From NCBI GenBank assembly GCA_014155875.1, contig JACEFZ010006262.1, positions 62,001 to 126,000 on the forward strand: a DNA stretch of 64,000 nucleotides, in the 5' to 3' direction. This document shows positions 34,594-45,094 of this stretch, piece after piece. Each line of letters begins with the position of its first letter. Position 1 is the stretch's first letter. Source of the DNA: Cepaea nemoralis. Lineage: Eukaryota; Mollusca; Gastropoda; Stylommatophora; Helicidae. The position numbers were made by a program, and so were the translations under genes. A model generated the notes under the pieces. The model worked only from the letters and a program-made list of their open reading frames with translations. It did no database searches and was not told the origin of the DNA.

Positions 34594-35165
34594 ATCGGCC
34601 GTTTGGCTAAGATGAAAGTGTGGGTTTATCTGGACTTGATCTGGCCAAGGCGACCAGCAGAGGTGGCCATGTGAATGACACACAGGGACATGCCACCTAA
34701 ATGGGTGGCTCTGGGCCCTGTGGAACCACGCGCCCTTATAACAAACAAAATAATAAGTTTTGATACACGGACACATGCAATCCATTTTCACTGCTAGAAA
34801 CTCCAGCGCTGGGCGAGTTCACATCAGATATGCAGTCGTCAGAAGCAGTCACACTTCCCCCTCAACAAGTACCTCACGTCCATTACGTTTCTCACACTTC
34901 CCTGGGGAGGGACTCGCTGGTGTCCTTCTCCTGCCTTGCGCTCACATCCCGATTTCCAGCTTTAATCGCTGGTGGCTGTCATCCCACATTAAGTCTGTGG
35001 GCGTGCCATGAGACAGGGAACGCTGCAGTTTGTCGTCACAACGAGAAAGTCAAAGCTAAGGAGAGGCATAGGGAGACCAAGAGAGAAAATGTCGTGCAGT
35101 TTGACATCATCACATGGAGAAACATCAACATCAGAACAGACTGGCAATCACACGAGATAGAAGTA
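34594..35165 (+). repeat. U2-like-headed repeat, long form
   Basis: The best-preserved head: from 34594 it follows the U2 snRNA 5' end through tcggcc, tttggctaagat and a tatctg block, then shifts to tgatctggcca and a body. The first about 150 bp end in an A-rich patch near 34740-34756. The remaining about 400 bp match 28320-28800 and 1471-1740. It may be a short U2-headed SINE fused to a second repeat, or one long element. Confidence 0.6.
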
Positions 35166-35439
35166 TGTACACAGACAAGATAACCTACGCCACATGGCAT
35201 GGACTATAAGAAGAAGTGAGATAAATGATTAAAATTTCTCACAACGCATATTCCTTCAATTGCTGCCAATCTAATTTACAGGTATCTCTGTTGCTCACCT
35301 GGACGCAATCCCCTTACCCTACTGTTATTTTGCTACGGTTATCTTGTGATTGACCCTCCTCCACCCCTACACTTTTCAATTCACACCAGCCCTATGCTTC
35401 TCATGCTTGGACATCATCCAAATCACACACAAAATTAAT

Positions 35440-35815
35440 ATCTACGAGATGAGTGAGATCCAGAAGAGCTGCCAACTTAACTTTACGATATCCGATATCG
35501 AGAAAGAAATTGTGTTATCAGACAGACAGTTGGATCAACACCTTGAGAAGCTTATACTGAAATGTAGAAGATCAAATGGATAGGTCATCTCGTTAGAAAT
35601 CAATACAATCAGTTACTAGCACTTGCGATACACCAAAAAAGATCTGATATGAGAGCTAGAGGACACGCATGGGGGAGGGGGGGGGGCATGGATTGACGAC
35701 ATCATTGAGATTGTACGATCACAAGGAATGACACTATCCTGTGCCACACATCGGGCGCTGGAACATCAACTATTTCTCCCCACGAAAGTGAAAGGTGATT
35801 ATGATCAAGTATAAG
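35440..35815 (+). pseudogene. LINE C-terminal fragment
   Basis: Pieces of a LINE tail can be read across frames: KWIGHLVRN, then KRSDMRARG, and WIDDIIEIVRSQGMTLSCATH. The same last block is found at about 13100-13200. A G-run near 35676-35688 has expanded inside it. No catalytic region. Confidence 0.55.
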
Positions 35816-36294
35816 TTCCTTTCCGTCGTCTTTCATCATGTCCATACACACCCTCCTTCCCATGCGAAAAGATTGTCGATCTTACGACAGTTTACATTCG
35901 TCACGTATTTTGCTGGTATATGTTTTTAATATCGAAGACACAATCAGTAGATTGCACAGTGTCTGGCATATTTCGCTGCATCTATTCAAGTCGCGGAAGT
36001 CACACAACAAGCAAATCGACGAATCCTTCAAAAATATACAATACACATATTCCCACAGTATTTTAAAGTGTCTACCATATTGGTAATTTTCAAATGGAAT
36101 ATCAAGACGTTTTGTTTACACAACAATGGTTTGAACATACTAATCGTATCTGCTTCAGCATGTTTTTCATTATTACCAAGTAAATAAAACAGCAACCAGA
36201 TCATTGCCCAGATAAGCAAAGAAATGGGAGTCTCCGTGTCGAAGTATACCACTTCCTATGTTAGTTGGTTTGTTAGTCTTCATCATGTGCCGTG
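35816..36294. repeat. Segmentally duplicated spacer (copy of 13200-13793)
   Basis: Homologous to 13200-13793 including a single unit of the 29-bp minisatellite motif near 36045. It ends in the RTE 3'-tail region into which the Gmr1-type element inserted. No gene. Confidence 0.65.
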
Positions 36295-36299
36295 CCGAT
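36295..36299. repeat. Target-site duplication ccgat (left)
   Basis: This 5-bp sequence abuts the LTR and is repeated at 45090-45094. The uninterrupted paralogue near 13790-13796 (tgccgaataagca) shows the pre-insertion state. Confidence 0.85.
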
Positions 36300-38389
36300 T
36301 GTAACAAGCTACGTGGAGGGTCCCAAATAGCCCGGTCACAATGTTTAATTAATCTTCTATAGCCCTGGCTGGGATAGGTCTTTACCTGCCAACCCTCCTC
36401 CGTTTTCCCTGGACTCACTGTCACGCTTCCTTTCGACCTAGGGACCTATTTCCTGCAGTGTTCTTCTGGCTGACACATAAATAACATGGCAGTCGTCAGA
36501 ACAACTTGGAAGTAATTTTATTAACCTAATCAAGAACAGCACAGGAACACATAAAGGCAGATAAACATATAGATCTACACAGACACTACACTGGTAAAGT
36601 TTTGACAGAGAGCCTCCAGTCACCACAGCCACAGATCCAGCTTCAGATACAGTCTGATCTGTCCAGACATATCTCACCAAAGATGTCAGAATCTCCTTCT
36701 TTCTCCAGCAACTGGTTGTAGATTCAACAGGCTTTTGTAGAATCCAAGCGACTGGTGTGTTGAGGACTTCTGTTCATTGCCACATGAATTAATTCGGCAC
36801 CAGGTCTTCACTGACCTATGAAAAGCTTTACGGTTGCAGATACGGTGAGGTGTTCGTGGAGGGATAATGGATGGGTGCCTTTTAATGTCTGGTATAAAAT
36901 GGGTATGCCAGAAAATCTCTCTTAGGCTCCCTCCATACAACAACTGCTCTCAGGCGTATGTTGTTGAAAAAAACCGGCAATGCACCAGTTATGCAAAATG
37001 TCCTTGCCTCAAGACCTGCACCTTGCCTCTGTCTCAGAGTTAAGCACACCAAACCTTGAGTTGGCCTCGTCGGACATATTGGCGTTAGCCTAGAAGCACT
37101 GGTGATAATGTCCGTTAGAAGACATATTCACTTCCCATAGAAGAGGACCCTGGAGATGACAAACAAAACCTGAGCGACTGGGCTGACTCATGTATCACAC
37201 AAATACACTATAATTAATACCTGAATGACTGGGCCTGACCTGTCAGGTGGCCCCTGGATTGACCACGTCCGGGCTTGAGGAGACTTCCAGCTGGACGAAG
37301 TCCTGTTGTCTTTTTGCCCACACGACACACTCTCCACATTCATACCAAGCCTTTATTATGATTTGGCACAATCATTTCCATGCTTCCCTCTCACTTACAA
37401 ACGCTGCCTTTCTCACAACTACGATCCTGTGGTGTGGTGTGCCCAGTCATCTGTGTGTTTCCCCTCGTTACTAAAAGTATAGTATTGGGGTTGTATGGCA
37501 CGCAGTGTAGTTCCCCACTCCCAGCAAGAATAGGAAAGAGGATACTACCCCTCCCGGCCGCTGCTCTTGTCTGAGCTGTCGCCGCAAGGTACTGGTAGTG
37601 CCTCACAGAACACATAGATTTAGAGGAATGCAGGTTCTCTCAATGAGATAGAGAAGTCCATTATCTTCCCGACATCATCCTATCAAGTAACAGACGAAAG
37701 AGATAGTCCTGTGTACTAGCCTCTTCTGGCTCAAGAAGATAGATCATAGATTGGTATAGCTATCCAATGATGATATTCCACAGAAAGATGACCAGATGCC
37801 CAATTCAAGCCGTAGACAGAAAGATAGCAACAGCTCATCTGACGCCAAGAACAAATGAAATCCTCTGGGGAGATATATTGTTCCGTTTCACTTCCCCGGC
37901 TATGCCAAGAACAAGACGCCCATTTAGATTGCCAACGGTCAACCAACTCTTCATTGGTTATGATTGGCTTTTCGCCAATTCATCTTCCCCTTTGAGACAA
38001 AATACATTTATAAGTCCAGGTCTGTCTGGACCACCCACAACCCAAGTTTACCTTTCAAAATGTCTTAGTAGTAGTTGCACTTCTGTCGTTATCTTTAATT
38101 AACTTTGACAAGTTGCAACTTGCAAACGGTACTTGTTTGCCCGGCCATCAATTGACCAGTAGCCGCACCAGTGCACATTTGACGCAAGGCGCGCCTTCGG
38201 GACTACCCGAAAGGAAAGACAAATATATACTCGCTCCATGTAAAGATTGTGGTATGAAGATAACCCAAAGAACCATCTTTCATGGAGAATTGAGCGAATA
38301 AAGAACTGAGAGCTTCCGAAAGCCGGTTCCCCTTGTTTACCAAGAATAACAGAATACATAAGGACATGGGCCACTGGCGTTTCGCTACA
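36300..38389 (-). repeat. 3' LTR of the Gmr1-type element (2,090 bp)
   Basis: Begins TGTAACAAGC and ends TTTCGCTACA on the plus strand. It is nearly identical to 43001-45089; differences seen include an A-run indel near 36970 and single changes near 37214, 37260, 37755, 38070 and 38150. The LTR contains no meaningful reading frame. Confidence 0.95.
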
Positions 38390-38402
38390 TAGGCCCCCTC
38401 TT
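38390..38402 (-). other. Polypurine tract of the Gmr1-type element
   Basis: On the minus strand AAGAGGGGGCCTA directly precedes the 3' LTR, as expected for the plus-strand primer. Confidence 0.75.
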
Positions 38403-41400
38403 AAGAAAGTCGAACCCTACGACTTTCTACTGTCAGTGGTCCTGTTCGAATGACCCCACCCTCACATTCAACCATAGGATGCCGTGATAGGAAATCTGCT
38501 CCCACATTCTCCCTTCCGGGGATGTATTCGACCGTGAACTGATACGGTTGTAAGAGCAATGACCATCTCATTAACCTCGCATTCAGTTTCTTAGAAGTTG
38601 CCAAGAACGTCAGAGGTTGATGGTCGGATTGCACTTTGAACTGGACTCCATACAGATAAGGTTGAAATTTCTGTACCGCCCACACTAGAGCTAGACATTC
38701 CCGTTCGACGGTGGAGTAATTCCGTTCGGCGGGTAACAGTTTTCGACTGGCATATGCCACCGGACACAGCACCGAAGGATTATCTCGCCCTTCCTGCAAC
38801 AGAGTTGCTCCAATCCCTATGTTACTCGCGTCGGTTCTCAGAACAAACGTTTTCTCCAAATTTGGGAGTTGCAGGACTGGCCTATCCACCAACGCCTGTT
38901 TCAGCTTCCCATAAGCTTCTTCACAGCTCGGGGTCCAGACTATAAGATCTGGTGATCCTTTCTTCAGGGTCTCAGTTAACGGCGCCGCAATTTCGTTGAA
39001 CTTCGGAATGAATTTCTGGTAAAACCCACACAAAGACAAGAAAGACCTAACATCTTTTTTGGATTTAGGACGGGGTGCGAGACGGACCTTCTCAATATTC
39101 TTTTCTTCCGGTACCAGTCCCCCTGGGGTAATAGTGTGTCCCAGAAATTCCAAGGATTGATAGCCAATCATGCATTTGGCCGGACGGGCGGTTAACCCCT
39201 CCTCTTTCAATCTTATGAAGATCTTTTCCAAGGATTTCAGGTGATCTTTCAGATTGTCAGACGCGATGAGAATATCATCCATAAACGAGACAACAGAAGG
39301 ATCCCTTAAAGGGTCTAATAACTTCCTCATCATGCGTGTGAACACACTGGGCGCATTGCTCAGCCCAAAAGGCATCACCTTAAATTCGTAATGGCCGCTC
39401 GGAGTACTGAAAGCGAGCATAGGCCGAACCTCAGGCTTCACAGGGATCTGATAATATCCCCGGCTTAAATCAATTTTTGAGAAGTACTTTGCCCTATTTA
39501 ATCTGGCAAACAGTTGATTTGTGTTTGGTAACGGCTCAACTTGGAATGTCGTACAACTGTTTAAATGCCTGTAATCAATACATAAGCGGTGCTCCCCGCT
39601 TGGCTTCCTCAACAAGACAACCCCGGCATTATAAGGAGAAGTCGAAGGAGTGATGATGTCATCGTCCAGAAGCTTCTGGATTTCAGTTTCCAGGGCCTTC
39701 TCTTTCGAAAAGGGTACTGGATATATTTTCTGGCGAACTGGGTCTTGGGTAGTCAGAGTCATATCAAACTCGACCAACCCTGTCCGCCCTGGCCGATCGG
39801 TAAGAATTTGCTGATGGGACTCTAACAACCGGATGACACGGTCTGTTTCTTCAGCCGACAGATCAGGATTTATATGGACATCCCTATAGGTTTCCCCAGG
39901 GTGTAATGGATAACCCCGATCCGCGTCTTCGCCCGATTCAGTTTCCATCGCGACCGCCATAGTCATGAGTGGGAGAGAAGTACCATCGGATCGTTCCTCA
40001 TATTTTTTTAGGAGGTTAATGTGGAAGATTTTAGATTTCCCCCTGATCCGGATAGCATAGTTGGTGCGGGACACAACCCTTTCCACCGGGAACGGCCCCT
40101 GCCAACCAATCTCGAGTTTATTGGAACCTACTGGAAGTAACAACAGAACCCGATCCCCCACCTTAAGAGACCTATCTTTCGTCCTTCTATTGTAGTAGGC
40201 CGCGTGTCTCTTTCTGGCCGCCCTCATATTCTGAGCTGCCAAAGCCCAACCCGTCTGGAGTTTTTTCTTTAACTCTTCGACGTATTTATAAGAGGATACA
40301 GCTTCTTCAGAAGTTTCCTCCTCTGTCCAACATCTCATTAAGGCTTCTAAGGGACCCTTGATTGGCCTCCCGAATAGTAGAGTGGCTGGTGGCAACCCGG
40401 TCGACCCATGGGGAACCTCCCGATAGGCGAACAAGGCGGCTGAGATATACTCATCCCATCTGTCTGGTTTCTCTTGAGCCAGCTTCCGAAGCATGGTCAT
40501 CAAGGTACCATTAAACCTCTCTACTTGCCCATTAGACTGAGGGTGGTATGGGCTTGTGTGAATGTGGTTAGTCTGGAAGATACGAAAGACTTCTTCCATC
40601 AGCTTACCACAGAACTGAGACCCATTGTCCGTTAGGATCTGGTTGGGAAATCCCAACCTAGTAAAGGTCTCCATCAGTGCATCAGCCACTCGCTTAGAGT
40701 CGATTGTGGCCAAAGGTATCGCCTCGCCCCACATGGAACAGCAATCCACCATCGTGAGAATGTACTTATTCCTCTTCCTAGTCCTAGGAAGAGGACCAAC
40801 AAGATCGATGGCAACTCTCTCGAAAGGAGAGTTCATAATGGGCATGTCTCCCAGGACTACCGGAGCTGTCCAGTGTTTTGGTGCCACACGCTGGCACTCT
40901 GGGCACGACTTGACGTACCTACGCACGTCTCCAGTCATCCCTGGCCAGTAGTAATGGCAGGAAATGCGCTGGAGAGTTGCCCCGACACCCATATGTCCAC
41001 TGAAAGAAATGGTGTGTCCCATATGAAGAAGCTGTTCCCGATAAGCCTTAGGAACTACCAGCTGTCCATGCTGGCGATCCTCCACTCCGGCTCTCCGGTA
41101 CAGTAACCGATTCTTCATATAATACTGACCCCGTCTTGGTGGGTCAGAACTTTTTGGCAACTGGTTGAAGCAAGGTTGCAAAGTAGCATCCTGGCTTTGA
41201 GCAGCTCGTAACTCCCCAGGCAAAGGATTCACGATCAAGGCCGGCGTCTGCTCATCCTCCGATTGAGATCTGGTTTGCATTGCCCCTACGTACATGGGTT
41301 CGGTTGGAATCCCTAGAAAGACGTAGCGACAACCCAAGATCATTGGGAAGATAGGATCTAGCAGAACGGCTGCCTGTATAGTGCCGGTAACATATTTTGA

Positions 41401-41433
41401 TTTGATGTCTACCTTCGCAATTGGAAGAGACAT
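38401..41433 (-). CDS. pol: Gmr1-type Pol: integrase, reverse transcriptase, RNase H
   Basis: An open frame of 1,010 codons. In order: the end of the protease (to about residue 40); an integrase with an HHCC zinc finger (H140, H147, C177, C180) and catalytic D210, D269 and E305 with canonical 35-residue spacing; a basic C-terminal integrase domain to about 480; reverse transcriptase with D655 and FMDD (D719, D720); RNase H with D868, E910, D937 and an ADFLSR end (D980). Integrase preceding RT is opposite to ordinary Ty3/Gypsy elements although the sequence motifs are Gypsy-like. The listed ATG is internal: the frame is open upstream to about 41478 and would join the protease if one base were skipped. 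All catalytic residues are present. Confidence 0.9.
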   Translation of the reverse strand: MSLPIAKVDIKSKYVTGTIQAAVLLDPIFPMILGCRYVFLGIPTEPMYVGAMQTRSQSEDEQTPALIVNPLPGELRAAQSQDATLQPCFNQLPKSSDPPRRGQYYMKNRLLYRRAGVEDRQHGQLVVPKAYREQLLHMGHTISFSGHMGVGATLQRISCHYYWPGMTGDVRRYVKSCPECQRVAPKHWTAPVVLGDMPIMNSPFERVAIDLVGPLPRTRKRNKYILTMVDCCSMWGEAIPLATIDSKRVADALMETFTRLGFPNQILTDNGSQFCGKLMEEVFRIFQTNHIHTSPYHPQSNGQVERFNGTLMTMLRKLAQEKPDRWDEYISAALFAYREVPHGSTGLPPATLLFGRPIKGPLEALMRCWTEEETSEEAVSSYKYVEELKKKLQTGWALAAQNMRAARKRHAAYYNRRTKDRSLKVGDRVLLLLPVGSNKLEIGWQGPFPVERVVSRTNYAIRIRGKSKIFHINLLKKYEERSDGTSLPLMTMAVAMETESGEDADRGYPLHPGETYRDVHINPDLSAEETDRVIRLLESHQQILTDRPGRTGLVEFDMTLTTQDPVRQKIYPVPFSKEKALETEIQKLLDDDIITPSTSPYNAGVVLLRKPSGEHRLCIDYRHLNSCTTFQVEPLPNTNQLFARLNRAKYFSKIDLSRGYYQIPVKPEVRPMLAFSTPSGHYEFKVMPFGLSNAPSVFTRMMRKLLDPLRDPSVVSFMDDILIASDNLKDHLKSLEKIFIRLKEEGLTARPAKCMIGYQSLEFLGHTITPGGLVPEEKNIEKVRLAPRPKSKKDVRSFLSLCGFYQKFIPKFNEIAAPLTETLKKGSPDLIVWTPSCEEAYGKLKQALVDRPVLQLPNLEKTFVLRTDASNIGIGATLLQEGRDNPSVLCPVAYASRKLLPAERNYSTVERECLALVWAVQKFQPYLYGVQFKVQSDHQPLTFLATSKKLNARLMRWSLLLQPYQFTVEYIPGRENVGADFLSRHPMVECEGGVIRTGPLTVESRRVRLS

Positions 41434-41464
41434 CGCTACCGCACTCTTTGTCGCCGTTTGAATC

Positions 41465-42796
41465 TCAATAGATTCTCCGGTTAGCTGCTCCTGGACTCAC
41501 TAAGTGTGATGAAATTACAGCCTCAAACTGCAGACCGGTGTCGTAGAGACACTCAACTGGTTGACCGTTCACAAGTACCGTTTCTACTACTGGTGGTTTT
41601 TCTAAATCTTTGTTCCCAAGATCCCTCCCTTCTACCTCCTTGTGAGACCCTTCCCCGGTTTCTACAAGACAAGCAGCATAGTGAGAGTCTTTCTGTTTAC
41701 GCCGGCAATCAACCGTATTGTGTGTGGGAGATTTGCAATAGGCGCACCACTTTTCACTCCACTTTCTTTTAGGAGATCCAGGTGGACTCTTACCAGAGGG
41801 TTTCTTACTAGGAACTTTATCGAAAGGATCCTCCTTCTTGGTGTGAGCTGTTTTAGGGTTCTTCTTCTTTCCAGACCATGTGTCTGGTGGTCGGGGATTG
41901 GGTTGTGACAATTCCCCATTATCTCCATGAGCTAGCACATACCTTTCCGCTAATGTATTTACCAAGTCTAACTTTTCTGCCCCATTTTCAAGCAAGAAGG
42001 TTTGCAATGGCTTAGGCATCATCCTCTTCATTTGGTCCACGACCACCAATTCTTCCAAACTTTCATAGTCGTTAGCAAATCCAGCTAATGACATCCACTT
42101 CAAAAGGTAAGACTTCAGTCTGACACTGTAGGCTGCGAACATCTCTCCTGGCTCTCTCTTCGACTTTCTGAACTGTTGTCGATAAGTATGAGCTGTCATC
42201 TGGAACCTTTTCAATAGTGCTTTCTCCAGAGCTTCATAGTCATTCTCCATACCAGGTGGCAACCTAGAATAGACCTCGTACGCGGTCCCCCTCAGGCCCT
42301 GTGAGAGTTTCAAGTTCCATTTCCCTCGTTCCAATCCCATAGCCAAAGCCATCGACCGAAATCTGTGAAGATACTGGTCGATCTTATCTTTGTGTTCATC
42401 GAACGGGAGCAATGGGAACTTCATTGCCTGGTATGGACCGCCACCAGAAGTTGTTGAGTCAGGGAGAACTGTGTCTCCCACTGCACCGTCTCTTTCCTTG
42501 GCAGTTTGAGCTTTCAGCTCCAACTCTCTCATACGGAACTCATGGTCTCTGACTGCCTGCTCGGCCTCCATCTTCCTAGCCTCAGCCTCCATCCTCTTAA
42601 CTTCAGCCTCCGCCTCAATCCTCTTGGCTTCGCGCACAGCCTGTCTGTAGTCTCTTTCCACCTCCTGCACATATTTCTGTAACTCCGCTCCATCATAACC
42701 CATTTCACGCCCTGTAGCCTGTACGTCAGCGACATTAAACCCAGCTGATGCCATCCTAAACTCAGAGGGTAAGGGAAGAGGTAATTGTCTATTCAC
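41465..42796 (-). CDS. gag: Gmr1-type Gag with protease active site
   Basis: 443 codons starting about 180 bp inside the primer-binding site. Residues 46-105 are a charged coiled-coil-like helix rich in Glu and Arg. About 120-290 form the capsid-like region; vertebrate SCAN domains are thought to derive from the capsid of a Gmr1-like element. A basic Pro/Lys-rich linker leads to one CCHC knuckle (C351, C354, H359, C364). The protease active site DTG is at 419-421. The frame stops at 41465, about 20 codons after the DTG, whereas the related element at 48-51 kb continues in one frame through this region. One extra base near 41480 would explain the difference. Confidence 0.85.
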   Translation of the reverse strand: MNRQLPLPLPSEFRMASAGFNVADVQATGREMGYDGAELQKYVQEVERDYRQAVREAKRIEAEAEVKRMEAEARKMEAEQAVRDHEFRMRELELKAQTAKERDGAVGDTVLPDSTTSGGGPYQAMKFPLLPFDEHKDKIDQYLHRFRSMALAMGLERGKWNLKLSQGLRGTAYEVYSRLPPGMENDYEALEKALLKRFQMTAHTYRQQFRKSKREPGEMFAAYSVRLKSYLLKWMSLAGFANDYESLEELVVVDQMKRMMPKPLQTFLLENGAEKLDLVNTLAERYVLAHGDNGELSQPNPRPPDTWSGKKKNPKTAHTKKEDPFDKVPSKKPSGKSPPGSPKRKWSEKWCAYCKSPTHNTVDCRRKQKDSHYAACLVETGEGSHKEVEGRDLGNKDLEKPPVVETVLVNGQPVECLYDTGLQFEAVISSHLVSPGAANRRIY

Positions 42797-42976
42797 CTGC
42801 CCTCACAAATACACAACAAGTTACATTACACGACCACAACACGTCGTATGTCGGTCAGTCTGTGTCAGGAAGAGTATAGACAATAGCCAGGCACGGTAGG
42901 CAGAACCTATTGATAGAAAACAAGGATATCTGTCCCCTATCACTAAATCAGCCAGAACTCCACCAGGATTTCAAAT

Positions 42977-42995
42977 ATCCCGGGACGAGCCCCCA
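42977..42995 (-). other. Primer-binding site, tRNA-Pro-like
   Basis: Inside the 5' LTR by 5 bp, the minus strand reads TGGGGGCTCGTCCCGGGAT, complementary to the 3' end of proline tRNA except for one additional base in the CCCGG stretch. The adjacent tcaaat continues the resemblance into the T-loop. Confidence 0.75.
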
Positions 42996-43000
42996 GAAAT

Positions 43001-45089
43001 TGTAACAAGCTACGTGGAGGGTCCCAAATAGCCCGGTCACAATGTTTAATTAATCTTCTATAGCCCTGGCTGGGATAGGTCTTTACCTGCCAACCCTCCT
43101 CCGTTTTCCCTGGACTCACTGTCACGCTTCCTTTCGACCTAGGGACCTATTTCCTGCAGTGTTCTTCTGGCTGACACATAAATAACATGGCAGTCGTCAG
43201 AACAACTTGGAAGTAATTTTATTAACCTAATCAAGAACAGCACAGGAACACATAAAGGCAGATAAACATATAGATCTACACAGACACTACACTGGTAAAG
43301 TTTTGACAGAGAGCCTCCAGTCACCACAGCCACAGATCCAGCTTCAGATACAGTCTGATCTGTCCAGACATATCTCACCAAAGATGTCAGAATCTCCTTC
43401 TTTCTCCAGCAACTGGTTGTAGATTCAACAGGCTTTTGTAGAATCCAAGCGACTGGTGTGTTGAGGACTTCTGTTCATTGCCACATGAATTAATTCGGCA
43501 CCAGGTCTTCACTGACCTATGAAAAGCTTTACGGTTGCAGATACGGTGAGGTGTTCGTGGAGGGATAATGGATGGGTGCCTTTTAATGTCTGGTATAAAA
43601 TGGGTATGCCAGAAAATCTCTCTTAGGCTCCCTCCATACAACAACTGCTCTCAGGCGTATGTTGTTGAAAAGACCGGCAATGCACCAGTTATGCAAAATG
43701 TCCTTGCCTCAAGACCTGCACCTTGCCTCTGTCTCAGAGTTAAGCACACCAAACCTTGAGTTGGCCTCGTCGGACATATTGGCGTTAGCCTAGAAGCACT
43801 GGTGATAATGTCCGTTAGAAGACATATTCACTTCCCATAGAAGAGGACCCTGGAGATGACAAACAAAACCTGAGCGACTGGGCTGACTCATGTATCACAC
43901 AAATACACTATATTTAATACCTGAATGACTGGGCCTGACCTGTCAGGTGGCCCCTGGATTGGCCACGTCCGGGCTTGAGGAGACTTCCAGCTGGACGAAG
44001 TCCTGTTGTCTTTTTGCCCACACGACACACTCTCCACATTCATACCAAGCCTTTATTATGATTTGGCACAATCATTTCCATGCTTCCCTCTCACTTACAA
44101 ACGCTGCCTTTCTCACAACTACGATCCTGTGGTGTGGTGTGCCCAGTCATCTGTGTGTTTCCCCTCGTTACTAAAAGTATAGTATTGGGGTTGTATGGCA
44201 CGCAGTGTAGTTCCCCACTCCCAGCAAGAATAGGAAAGAGGATACTACCCCTCCCGGCCGCTGCTCTTGTCTGAGCTGTCGCCGCAAGGTACTGGTAGTG
44301 CCTCACAGAACACATAGATTTAGAGGAATGCAGGTTCTCTCAATGAGATAGAGAAGTCCATTATCTTCCCGACATCATCCTATCAAGTAACAGACGAAAG
44401 AGATAGTCCTGTGTACTAGCCTCTTCTGGCTCAAGAAGATAGATCATAGATTACTATAGCTATCCAATGATGATATTCCACAGAAAGATGACCAGATGCC
44501 CAATTCAAGCCGTAGACAGAAAGATAGCAACAGCTCATCTGACGCCAAGAACAAATGAAATCCTCTGGGGAGATATATTGTTCCGTTTCACTTCCCCGGC
44601 TATGCCAAGAACAAGACGCCCATTTAGATTGCCAACGGTCAACCAACTCTTCATTGGTTATGATTGGCTTTTCGCCAATTCATCTTCCCCTTTGAGACAA
44701 AATACATTTATAAGTCCAGGTCTGTCTGGACCACCCACAACCCAAGTTTACCTTTCAAAATGTCTTAGTTGTAGTTGCACTTCTGTCGTTATCTTTAATT
44801 AACTTTGACAAGTTGCAACTTGCAAACGGTACTTGTTTGCCCGGCCATCAATTAACCAGTAGCCGCACCAGTGCACATTTGACGCAAGGCGCGCCTTCGG
44901 GACTACCCGAAAGGAAAGACAAATATATACTCGCTCCATGTAAAGATTGTGGTATGAAGATAACCCAAAGAACCATCTTTCATGGAGAATTGAGCGAATA
45001 AAGAACTGAGAGCTTCCGAAAGCCGGTTCCCCTTGTTTACCAAGAATAACAGAATACATAAGGACATGGGCCACTGGCGTTTCGCTACA
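43001..45089 (-). repeat. 5' LTR of the Gmr1-type element (2,089 bp)
   Basis: Nearly identical partner of 36300-38389, one base shorter. It should contain the promoter for gag-pol, but I could not place a TATA box with confidence. Confidence 0.95.
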
Positions 45090-45094
45090 CCGAT
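45090..45094. repeat. Target-site duplication ccgat (right)
   Basis: Exact repeat of 36295-36299. Confidence 0.85.

Larger units (their letters stand above)
36300..45089 (-). mobile_element. Gmr1-type LTR retrotransposon, nearly intact
   Basis: This 8.8-kb element has two 2.09-kb LTRs (TGT...ACA on both strands), a 5-bp target duplication, a primer-binding site next to the 5' LTR, a polypurine tract next to the 3' LTR, and gag and pol on the minus strand. The LTRs differ at only about eight positions by eye, so insertion was recent. Pol has integrase before reverse transcriptase, the order of Gmr1-like Ty3/Gypsy elements. One apparent frameshift between protease and integrase is the only clear defect. 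It inserted into an old RTE-type LINE fragment. Confidence 0.9.

Noticed and set aside
38401..41433. Assignment to Ty1/copia because integrase precedes RT
   Set aside because: The integrase, FMDD RT, RNase H and CCHC gag motifs are all Gypsy-like, so the Gmr1 group explains the order better.
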